Positions 1-7,016 of a stretch of 11,187 nucleotides of DNA are shown one piece after another; within the stretch, counting starts at the first letter, position 1, and each line of letters begins with the position of its first letter. This DNA comes from Flavobacteriaceae bacterium (GTDB lineage: Bacteria > Bacteroidota > Bacteroidia > Flavobacteriales > Flavobacteriaceae): the NCBI GenBank assembly GCA_030834365.1, contig JAURFJ010000038.1, positions 1 through 11,187 on the forward strand. The letters run 5' to 3'. The notes under the pieces are model-generated. The model saw only the letters and a list, made by a program, of their open reading frames with translations. It was not told the DNA's origin and did no database searches. A program made the position numbers and the translations under genes.

Positions 1-22
1 AACTGAGCTAAACACCCATAAG

Positions 23-1438
23 TTACTGTAAGTCAGGAGCCCGGTGAAGGGCTACCTCAGCAATGTAGGCCGTTGATCGGGCCTCATTCACCTCGAAGGC
101 CACCGCCGAAACTAATTGCGGGGCAAAGGTAATCATACGTTTGTTTCCAACAGTGGTTCCGTCATAGACTTTTTGCCATTGACCTGAAGTGTCAGCAATA
201 AAAAAACTAAAGGATTCGATATGCTGTCCAAGCTGAATAGCCTCCTGAACTACAAAGAGGTTGGCCTCAACAGCCTGATCAAGGACGATTTCGAGCCGCT
301 TGTTGTTAGTAACAGTTAGGCCGCTATAGGTGGTCCGATCGCTATCACTAAGATCTTCAAGTCCCGCAGAGGCTAACAGGTTAGTGGTAAAGGTGGCGTC
401 GAGCTGCTCCTTGAGGCCCATGAGTCGTTCTACGTCTGTTTCATGAACTAATCCGCGACGATCGACGGGCAAGTTCAGTAACAAGTTACTGTTGAGGCCT
501 ACAGAGTTAAGGTAGATGTCCCAGAGATGATCTACCGTTTTCACCTTGTCGTCTTCAGAGGCGTGGTAGAACCATCCTGGACGAATAGACACATCAGTTT
601 CAGTGGGCACCCAGTGGGTGCCGTCTTTTTGTCCGGCAGAGAAGCGGTCAAAATCGGGCATTCCGGCATAAACGCTGTCGCGGTATAGGGTTGACCAGGT
701 GGTTTGATTGGCGTAGCCCTTCTCGTTTCCGACCCAGCGAATGTCTGGTCCGGCGTCAGAAAACATGACGGCATCAGGCTGGTATTGACGCACTAATGCG
801 TGGGTGTTGGGCCAATCGTAATAGGTGAGCTTATCGACCTTGCGCTCTTCGTTGGCTCCGCCGTAATAACCGTCGCCCCCGTTGGCTCCGTCAAACCACA
901 CTTCAAAGAGGGGGCCATACTGGGTGAGCAGTTCGGTGAGCTGGCTGCGGTAATAAGTGATATAGGCCTCGGTGCCGTAATCGGGATGGTTGCGATCCCA
1001 AGGAGAGAGGTAGACTCCCATTTTCAATCCGTAATTATCACATGAGGCTCGAAGCTCTTTTAATAGATCACCTTTTCCATCACGCCAGGGGCTATTTTTG
1101 ACCGAATGCTCGGTGTAGGCGCTAGGCCACAGGGCAAATCCGTCGTGATGCTTGGCGGTGATAATAATACCCTTCATTCCGGCCTCTTTCGCCACCCGCG
1201 CCCACTGATCGGTATCGAGTTCAGAGGGGTTAAAAAGCTCAGGCGACTCATCGCCATAGCCCCACTCCTTATCGGTGAAGGTATTGATGCTGAAATGTAC
1301 AAAGGCGTAATACTCCAGGTCTTGCCAGTTCAGTTGTCGCTCAGACGGAACAACCGCAGCCGGCTGCTCTGGGGCGGGCTGGCAGGCCTGAAAAAACAAG
1401 GCCGAAGCAATAGCTAGGGTATACAACACGTTTCTCAT
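23..1438 (-). CDS. GH29 alpha-L-fucosidase, lipoprotein
   Basis: The 471-residue product should hydrolyse terminal alpha-L-fucose from glycans by a retaining mechanism, in the periplasm or on an outer-membrane leaflet. The start is set at the ATG at 1438: it puts a lipoprotein signal at the N-terminus (MRN, hydrophobic core, FFQAC with lipidated Cys19), while the open frame upstream to 1555 has no signal-like sequence. A GH29 barrel spans about residues 30-340. It shows the family motif H97-H98-D99-G100-F101 and the nucleophile motif VWFDG with Asp183 as expected nucleophile. Glu239 in the segment RWVGNEKGYA is the likely acid/base, by comparison with subfamily B enzymes. The conserved NLLLN strand is near residue 320, and a C-terminal beta domain occupies about 350-471. 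No acidic surface-export signal follows Cys19. The gene diverges from the DUF4249 gene and no other glycosidase is nearby. The family is secure; the subfamily and the natural glycan are not. Confidence 0.93.
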   Translation of the reverse strand: MRNVLYTLAIASALFFQACQPAPEQPAAVVPSERQLNWQDLEYYAFVHFSINTFTDKEWGYGDESPELFNPSELDTDQWARVAKEAGMKGIIITAKHHDGFALWPSAYTEHSVKNSPWRDGKGDLLKELRASCDNYGLKMGVYLSPWDRNHPDYGTEAYITYYRSQLTELLTQYGPLFEVWFDGANGGDGYYGGANEERKVDKLTYYDWPNTHALVRQYQPDAVMFSDAGPDIRWVGNEKGYANQTTWSTLYRDSVYAGMPDFDRFSAGQKDGTHWVPTETDVSIRPGWFYHASEDDKVKTVDHLWDIYLNSVGLNSNLLLNLPVDRRGLVHETDVERLMGLKEQLDATFTTNLLASAGLEDLSDSDRTTYSGLTVTNNKRLEIVLDQAVEANLFVVQEAIQLGQHIESFSFFIADTSGQWQKVYDGTTVGNKRMITFAPQLVSAVAFEVNEARSTAYIAEVALHRAPDLQ

Positions 1439-1442
1439 GTAA

Positions 1443-1473
1443 CAAACATGTACAAAAAAACCATAGGTACCAA
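1443..1473 (-). promoter_or_regulatory. Candidate promoter of the fucosidase gene
   Basis: Read on the minus strand, TTG (bases 1471-1473) is followed after exactly 20 bases by CATGTTTG (1443-1450). The Bacteroidota consensus is TTG, 17-23 bases, TAnnTTTG; the second element matches five of its six fixed bases. Transcription would begin about 3-5 bases further on, almost at the ATG at 1438, so the message would be leaderless or nearly so. The match is by eye only and the region is AT-rich, so chance is possible. Confidence 0.35.
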
Positions 1474-1484
1474 GAAAGACAGCT

Positions 1485-1515
1485 TTGTTAAAATCGTCAT
1501 TACCAGGTATTTTAA
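1485..1515 (+). promoter_or_regulatory. Candidate promoter of the DUF4249-TonB receptor operon
   Basis: TTG at 1485-1487 is followed after 20 bases by TATTTTAA at 1508-1515. This matches four of the six fixed bases of the Bacteroidota TAnnTTTG element. It would give a 5' leader of about 30 bases before the ATG at 1550. It lies back to back with the fucosidase promoter candidate, 11 bases apart, inside a 111-base divergent gap that holds nothing else I can recognise. The match is weak. Confidence 0.25.
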
Positions 1516-1549
1516 CACTGCTGCGCGCCAAAAATGCAGATATTGTCGC

Positions 1550-2737
1550 ATGCAACCACCAAAACCCAAGGTCAAGGGCGGCGCCCTCATCGCCCTGCTA
1601 TTGGCCTTCAGTGCACTGCTTAACAGCTGTGTCGAGGCTGTTCCTCCGGCATTTGACTTTCAAGACGATCTAATAATCATCGATGCATTGGCCTCTACCG
1701 TGCCAGGCACCAGCTATGCCACTGTGAAGCAAACCAGCTATGAGTTCGGTCTGTATCGATCTAAGGCCATTAGCGGGTGTACTGTCAAACTCATCAATGC
1801 CGACACTCAAGAAGAAGAGGAGTTGTTTGAAAGCGATGAGAGCTATGTCGTAGACCCCAACTTCAAGGTGGCACCCTTATCGCGATGGTTGATTGAAATT
1901 AGACTTCCCAATGGTGAGACCTACCGTTCCTCTGTAGAAGCGACGCCGGAGCAAGTACCGATAAAATCTATAAATGAACGATTTAATTCTGAGATGATTT
2001 ATGATGAGGGCAGCGAGAGCTATACCTCTGGTCACGAGATTCGCATTGACTTCGACGATCCGGGCGATCAACGCAATTACTTCTTTTACCAATACCGCGC
2101 CTACGAGCAAGAAATCTATTGCAAGCTCTGCGAATACGGAGTCTATAGAGACGGAGAATGCCTCTCACAGATTAACAATCCTGCGCTCACCAAGGAGTAT
2201 TACACCTACCTATGTGACGTACCCTGCTACAAGATCAGCTACAATAACGATATCAACATCTTCAGCGATGAGTTTGCAAACGGCAAACCCATTTCAAACC
2301 TCTTGGTTGCCAAGGTGCCCTACACCTCGAAACAAGATATACTGGTCGAGGTGCTGCAGCTCAATGTGTCTCAAGACGCCTACAAACACTTCAGAACCCT
2401 GAAAGACTTGGTCGACAACAATAGCGGATTCAACGCCCCACTACCCGCCGCCCTGATCGGTAACTTCACTAACCTCTCAGACCCCGATCGCATTGCACTT
2501 GGTCGCTTTACTGCAGCAGCAGCAACTAACCAGTCAATCTTTATTCGACGCAGCCTGCGTTCAGAACCACTAAGCGGAGACTTTAAACTTCCGCAACCCG
2601 AAATCTTGGGAGATCCAGTTCCTCAGCCCTTAACCTACTTTGCTCCATGTATTGAAGGTTTGTACCGAACCTCAGATCTAGAGGCTGATCGACTGCGCTA
2701 TTTTGAAGGCAGTGCACTAATACCCCAAGACTTATGA
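1550..2737 (+). CDS. DUF4249 family lipoprotein, TonB receptor partner
   Basis: This 395-residue protein belongs to the DUF4249 family, found in Bacteroidota next to TonB-dependent receptors and presumed to be outer-membrane lipoproteins that help bind or deliver a ligand, loosely like SusD. The ATG at 1550 is chosen over the one at 1448 because it gives a compact lipoprotein signal: basic start, hydrophobic stretch, then LLNSC with Cys27 as the lipidated residue. The earlier start would add 34 polar residues. The mature protein is beta-rich. A cysteine group lies in its middle (C191-x2-C194, C204, C222-x3-C226) with another Cys at 367 near the end, in an APCIEGLYRT segment like the C-termini of other family members. 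The stop overlaps the receptor start as ATGA (2734-2737), so translation of the two is probably coupled. The ligand cannot be told from the sequence. Confidence 0.85.
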   Translation: MQPPKPKVKGGALIALLLAFSALLNSCVEAVPPAFDFQDDLIIIDALASTVPGTSYATVKQTSYEFGLYRSKAISGCTVKLINADTQEEEELFESDESYVVDPNFKVAPLSRWLIEIRLPNGETYRSSVEATPEQVPIKSINERFNSEMIYDEGSESYTSGHEIRIDFDDPGDQRNYFFYQYRAYEQEIYCKLCEYGVYRDGECLSQINNPALTKEYYTYLCDVPCYKISYNNDINIFSDEFANGKPISNLLVAKVPYTSKQDILVEVLQLNVSQDAYKHFRTLKDLVDNNSGFNAPLPAALIGNFTNLSDPDRIALGRFTAAAATNQSIFIRRSLRSEPLSGDFKLPQPEILGDPVPQPLTYFAPCIEGLYRTSDLEADRLRYFEGSALIPQDL

Positions 2738-5154
2738 GTCGCTCAAACACATTCACGGGAGTGCTTTTAGCATTAGCCTTTGGCACACTTTTTTCGACTC
2801 CTTTGCAGGCCCAAGAGGCCAACTTATCTATTACGGTGACCGATTCCGAAACCAAAGAGCCCTTAAGCGGAGTGACGGTCTACATCAGCCAATGTGAATG
2901 CGGGGGAATCACGAACCCCAGCGGCATATTTCTGAAACGATTAGAAAAAGGCAACTACGAAATCACCCTTGACTATCTGGGCTATGCCACCCAAACCCTA
3001 ATGGTTAGCCTAGACAGCAATAAGAGCCTTATGGCCGCACTTGAGGTCACTCAAGAGCAGCTATCTGAGGTAGTGCTAACGGCCAAAAAGCGTAACCAAA
3101 ATGTCGAGAGCCCTCAAATGGGAGTTTTTGAGCTCACTAGTCGAGAGCTCGCTAAAATGCCCGCTGCTTTGGGCGAGTTTGATGTGCTGCGAAGTATCAC
3201 TATGATGGCGGGAGTCAACAACGCCGGAGACATCAGCAATGGTGTTTCTATTCGAGGTGGCTCTCTTGATCAGAACTTAATGTTGCTTGAATCGGCTCCG
3301 GTTTTTAATCCCACCCACCTATTCGGTTTGTTCTCTGTATTTACGCCAGAGGTAATCTCAGGAGTCGACATCTACAGGGCCAATATTCCCGCAAAATACG
3401 GCGGACGCATTGCCTCAGTGGTAGATGTGAAAATCGAAAACCCCTATACCGATTCATTTCAGTTTGAAGGAGGAATCGGCCTCATATCAAGTCGCCTCTC
3501 CCTCACCACTCCGATCATTAAAGACAAGCTTATGCTACTGGCTGGCGGACGCGTGGGTTTCAGCGATCTGTTGTTTCCGCTGCTGGTTCCACGCCTTAAA
3601 AACACCCGTGCCAACTTCGCCGACAGCACCGTTAAACTACTTTACCTGCCCTCCGAAGATGATCAGCTCACCTACACCAATTTCTACTCAAAAGACTTCT
3701 ATCAGCTCGACTTGATCTCTTCGATCGAAAACATCGTGTCCTCGGCGAATCAGTACGATTTCATGACCATGAATCACACCCTGAAGTGGCTGCACACTTT
3801 TGAGAATAACACGAATCTTACCAGTAAACTCGTGCTCAGTGATTACTTGCCTAAAAACCTATTTCCAGAGATCGATAGCGAAAACGTGATTGAATTTGAA
3901 TCAAGCATACAATACCTCAGCGCTCAGGTCGAGTACTTCAACAACCAAACCTCGAAGGTCGATTACTATCTTGGGGCTCAGCTCAATCGCTACACTATTA
4001 AACCCGGCAAACTCGATCCCGGATCGGGTAATTCGATTAATCCTGTAGATTTAGGGCAAGAAGCAGGCGATGAATGGTCGGCTTACGCTAGTTTAGACTT
4101 TTCACTCACCACCAAACTCACTTTATCTATCGGATTGCGCTTAACCTATTTCAACCTGCTTGGCCCCTATACCGAAGCGTTATATGACGAGAACTTCAAC
4201 TTCGATCAGAATCGCACTTACGCATCAGGAGAAAGTGTGGTTAATTACATCTACCCTGAGCCTCGTTTAGGCTTAAATTTAAAACTCGGTGAGTATTCCT
4301 CGCTAAAAGCCAGTTATGCACGCATGTTTCAATACATTCAAAATATCTACAATACAAATACTCCGCTGCCCACCTCTCGTTGGAAGATCTCAGACCGCTA
4401 TGTACTACCCCAACAAAACGACACCTACGGCTTTGGATTTTATCAAGATTTCGAGAGCCAAGGCATTAGCCTCACAGCAGAAACCTATTACCGCAACACC
4501 ACTAATAACCTCACCTACAAACCGGGAGCCAATTTTTTTCTTTCCAGAAATATCGAAACCGAGGTGGTGCAGGCTGACGGAAGGTCATACGGAATCGAGC
4601 TCGGTTTAAATAAAAGTACGGGGCGCTTCAACGGTTTCCTAAATTATACCTGGGCCCGTAGTTTGCTTCAAACAAACGAAGCTTCCCCAGAAGATCGAAT
4701 CAACAACAACGACTGGTACGCCTCTGACTTCGACCGACCCCATACCTTAAATGCGACCATCAATTTTGAGGGAGACCTCTACAACAAGGTGAGTTTTAAT
4801 TTCGTGGGGCAAACCGGAAGACCCTATACCATTGCCAACGGAGTCTACAAGCAACAAAACGTCACCATTCCGATCTATCTCGATCGCAACAATGCCCGGC
4901 TACCTACCTACCACCGCCTCGATTTTGCCTGGACGATTGCCTACAGCAAAGACCCTAAGCGGCGATTTAAAGGCGATTGGGTATTTACCATTTACAACAT
5001 ATACGGACGAAAGAACCCCTTTAATATTTACTACGCACAACGAAACGGAACGGTCGACGGTAGTGTCTTTTTAGGAAGCCCTCTAGGAGCCTACGAACTC
5101 ACGGCACTGAGAGGAACGCTGGTGTCGCTTTCGTATAATTTCAGATTTAAATAG
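2734..5154 (+). CDS. TonB-dependent outer-membrane receptor with carboxypeptidase-regulatory-like domain
   Basis: An 806-residue outer-membrane beta-barrel that should import a ligand using energy from TonB-ExbBD. In order: a Sec signal peptide cleaved near LQA-Q (about residue 26); a CarboxypepD_reg-like beta-sandwich at about 30-107, ending in the LGYATQTL region typical of these domains; a TonB-box-like EVVLTA at 112-117; a plug domain at about 130-235 with VSIRGGSLDQN and KYGGRIASVVDV; and a 22-strand-type barrel to the C-terminus, ending in SYNFRFK, a plausible beta-signal. The only two cysteines in the whole protein are C54 and C56 in the N-terminal domain. The length fits receptors paired with DUF4249 proteins and is shorter than the roughly 1000 residues of SusC/RagA. 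It starts within the stop of the DUF4249 gene, and its last 8 bases overlap the end of the convergent acetyltransferase gene. The substrate is unknown. Confidence 0.93.
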   Translation: MSRSNTFTGVLLALAFGTLFSTPLQAQEANLSITVTDSETKEPLSGVTVYISQCECGGITNPSGIFLKRLEKGNYEITLDYLGYATQTLMVSLDSNKSLMAALEVTQEQLSEVVLTAKKRNQNVESPQMGVFELTSRELAKMPAALGEFDVLRSITMMAGVNNAGDISNGVSIRGGSLDQNLMLLESAPVFNPTHLFGLFSVFTPEVISGVDIYRANIPAKYGGRIASVVDVKIENPYTDSFQFEGGIGLISSRLSLTTPIIKDKLMLLAGGRVGFSDLLFPLLVPRLKNTRANFADSTVKLLYLPSEDDQLTYTNFYSKDFYQLDLISSIENIVSSANQYDFMTMNHTLKWLHTFENNTNLTSKLVLSDYLPKNLFPEIDSENVIEFESSIQYLSAQVEYFNNQTSKVDYYLGAQLNRYTIKPGKLDPGSGNSINPVDLGQEAGDEWSAYASLDFSLTTKLTLSIGLRLTYFNLLGPYTEALYDENFNFDQNRTYASGESVVNYIYPEPRLGLNLKLGEYSSLKASYARMFQYIQNIYNTNTPLPTSRWKISDRYVLPQQNDTYGFGFYQDFESQGISLTAETYYRNTTNNLTYKPGANFFLSRNIETEVVQADGRSYGIELGLNKSTGRFNGFLNYTWARSLLQTNEASPEDRINNNDWYASDFDRPHTLNATINFEGDLYNKVSFNFVGQTGRPYTIANGVYKQQNVTIPIYLDRNNARLPTYHRLDFAWTIAYSKDPKRRFKGDWVFTIYNIYGRKNPFNIYYAQRNGTVDGSVFLGSPLGAYELTALRGTLVSLSYNFRFK

Positions 5155-5710
5155 CCTTATTCCAATCCCAAAGAATAACCTCCCAACGAGCGCCTTCGTG
5201 GGACAAAGAACCCACCACCTCAAATCCGGTCTTGAGATGCGCCTTTAATGAACGTACATTCTGAGCATCTACGTCAGTAACTAAATAGTCAAACTCGGCT
5301 GAATGCTGCTCCCGATAAGCCTGATACATGCGCTGAACTAAGCCCTGACCGGTATGCGATTGGGCCACACACAATTGACCCACTAAACAAAATGATAGCT
5401 GATCAATCAGCACGCCTTTGTATTCGATGTGCGAGAGGTGTTGCACAAATTCGGTGATAAGCGGATGCAACCACTGACTTTCTCTAGTGACCACAAGGGC
5501 GTATCCGACCACTTTAGATTGGTCAACGGCAATAACTGATGGGTGAACTTTATGTATAGCTTCAAGAAAGTCAAGATCGTACTCAAAAGTCACAAATCCT
5601 TGTTCTTGCTGCTGCTTCGGAGTTAGATTTTTCTTGAGGTTTAGATCGTGCAAGGCCTTGATTCCCTTGAGTTCATCAACAGAATCAACCAATTTGACTT
5701 CAATAGACAT
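5147..5710 (-). CDS. GNAT-family N-acetyltransferase
   Basis: A 187-residue cytoplasmic protein with the GCN5-related acetyltransferase fold, expected to move an acyl group from acetyl-CoA to an amine. The acetyl-CoA pyrophosphate loop (motif A) is visible at about 113-130, LCVAQSHTGQGLVQRM, with glycines 121 and 123; the usual leading Arg/Gln is Gln117. Motif B follows at about 151-164, NVRSLKAHLKTGFE, common to small-molecule and protein GNATs. The ATG at 5710 is preferred over a TTG at 5728, which would overlap the dipeptidase by 16 bases. With the ATG only two bases separate it from the dipeptidase stop (TAG AA ATG), suggesting translational coupling. It is the last gene of the minus-strand block and the only one whose product is clearly cytosolic. 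The acceptor is unknown; amino acids or dipeptides released by its neighbours are only a guess. Confidence 0.85.
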   Translation of the reverse strand: MSIEVKLVDSVDELKGIKALHDLNLKKNLTPKQQQEQGFVTFEYDLDFLEAIHKVHPSVIAVDQSKVVGYALVVTRESQWLHPLITEFVQHLSHIEYKGVLIDQLSFCLVGQLCVAQSHTGQGLVQRMYQAYREQHSAEFDYLVTDVDAQNVRSLKAHLKTGFEVVGSLSHEGARWEVILWDWNKAI

Positions 5711-5712
5711 TT

Positions 5713-7008
5713 CTAATTCATCGTCCAATTAGCGCTAACCGCCTCTACTTCGTCGAGCACACGTAGCAGATTCTCTCCCCACAACTTGGCAATGTCCTCT
5801 TCAGAATATCCGCGTTTCACGAGTTCGAGAGTAACGTTTTGAGTCTCGGAGGCGTCACTCCAACCCGTGATACCTCCGCCCCCGTCAAAGTCAGAGGAGA
5901 TACCCACGTGGTCAATACCTATGAGATCTACCATGTAATCAATATGATCTACGAAGTCAGCCACAGTAACACCAGCTGGTGCCTCGGCATCATTCTCGGC
6001 CACCTCATTGGCTGCATCATTTATCTCATAAGCATAGGCCATGAAGGCCTCACGTTCTTCAGCACTAAGGGCTCTAAGCTCACTACGCTCATACCACTTT
6101 AGACCCTTTTCTTCGGCCAATTTCTTGCGCAGTGTACTCATGTACTGGTTTCGGGCGTTGTGTTTTTCGGTGTTCACATAAGACGAAAAGGCGACAGTTT
6201 GTACCACACCTCCATTTTCTTTGAGCCACATAAGCTGCTCGTCATCAAGGTTGCGCGAATGGTCGCACAAAGCTCTTGCCGATGAATGCGAAGCGATGAT
6301 CGGAGCCTTGCTGAGCTCAATCATCTGGCGCATCGCCTCTTTAGACGGATGCGACACATCAATCATGATTCCCACGCGGTTCATCTCAACCACTGCCTGC
6401 TTACCAAGTTCACTTAACCCGTTGTGCAAGAATCCATCTGCTTCCCCGGTATTGGAATCCGAGAATTGACTATGACCGTTATGCGATAGCGAAACGTAGC
6501 GTGCGCCCAGCGCGTGGTATTTCTCGAAATTCGACAAATCTTCTCCCATAGGATAAGCGTTTTCTACCCCAATCATCGCAACCATTTTACCCTCGGCTAT
6601 AGCAGCACGCACCTCGGTTGAATTAGTGGCTAAAGCGATTTGTTCAGGCGCATAGGTGCTGGTCAAGCGTTTAATGGCGTCAAACTTGGCCATCGCATTT
6701 TCTTCGGCAGCGGAGTATCCCTCAGGGGTAAGATCTCCTTGACCTGTATAGACAATGAGCCAAGCTACATCGAGCTGCCCTTCGCTCATCTTGGGCAAAT
6801 TCACCTGAGTATTTAGGCGCTGGGTATAGTTGATACTATCGGTGAAATTGGCCACATTGATATCGTCGTGTGTATCTATGGTGATCACTGATTGATGAAT
6901 ACGTGCGGCCTTGGCCTCAAGTGTTTCTTCGTTGGCGTTTGCCTCTTTTTTTGGCGCACAACTGGCTGCCAATACTAGGCTTAAAAGTCCGATGCTAACT
7001 TTTCTCAT
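5713..7008 (-). CDS. M19 membrane dipeptidase (renal dipeptidase family), lipoprotein
   Basis: A 431-residue zinc dipeptidase that should cleave dipeptides, including some with D-residues, outside the cytoplasm. The N-terminus is a lipoprotein signal, MRKVSIG then LAASC with Cys17 as lipid anchor, followed by a charged linker. All zinc ligands expected from human renal dipeptidase appear present: His47 and Asp49 (DTHDD), Glu149 (GVENAYP), His220 (DVSHPS) and His241 (ASHSSARALC). Arg251 (HSRN) matches the substrate-binding arginine and Asp373 (SSDFDGGGG) the catalytic aspartate, so the enzyme looks intact. A charged, helix-forming insert lies at about 280-345, between the FSSY strand and the DHIDYM helix. 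It starts 8 bases after the M20 stop and ends 2 bases before the acetyltransferase, so the three are very likely co-transcribed. The exact dipeptide preference cannot be read. Confidence 0.94.
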   Translation of the reverse strand: MRKVSIGLLSLVLAASCAPKKEANANEETLEAKAARIHQSVITIDTHDDINVANFTDSINYTQRLNTQVNLPKMSEGQLDVAWLIVYTGQGDLTPEGYSAAEENAMAKFDAIKRLTSTYAPEQIALATNSTEVRAAIAEGKMVAMIGVENAYPMGEDLSNFEKYHALGARYVSLSHNGHSQFSDSNTGEADGFLHNGLSELGKQAVVEMNRVGIMIDVSHPSKEAMRQMIELSKAPIIASHSSARALCDHSRNLDDEQLMWLKENGGVVQTVAFSSYVNTEKHNARNQYMSTLRKKLAEEKGLKWYERSELRALSAEEREAFMAYAYEINDAANEVAENDAEAPAGVTVADFVDHIDYMVDLIGIDHVGISSDFDGGGGITGWSDASETQNVTLELVKRGYSEEDIAKLWGENLLRVLDEVEAVSANWTMN

Positions 7009-7016
7009 ACTTGTTA

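Noticed and set aside
1106..1417. 103-residue open frame on the plus strand inside the fucosidase gene
   Set aside because: It is antisense to a well-supported gene and shows no recognisable domain; it follows from codon composition of the real gene.
1448..1549. N-terminal extension of the DUF4249 protein from an ATG at 1448
   Set aside because: The extra 34 residues are polar and would bury the lipoprotein signal; starting at 1550 puts the signal at the N-terminus.
1439..1555. Upstream extension of the fucosidase frame to 1555
   Set aside because: It would overlap the DUF4249 start and lead into a second start with a proper lipoprotein signal at 1438; the extension has no family similarity.
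2001..2402. 133-residue open frame in another plus-strand frame inside the DUF4249 gene
   Set aside because: It is rich in Thr, Ser, Ile and Arg with no domain, signal or start context, as expected of a shifted reading of the real gene.
23..5154. A classical polysaccharide utilisation locus
   Set aside because: There is no SusD/RagB protein, the receptor is shorter than SusC/RagA, and only one glycosidase is present.
5711..5728. TTG start at 5728 for the acetyltransferase
   Set aside because: It overlaps the dipeptidase by 16 bases, and an ATG at 5710, two bases past the dipeptidase stop, is the simpler start.
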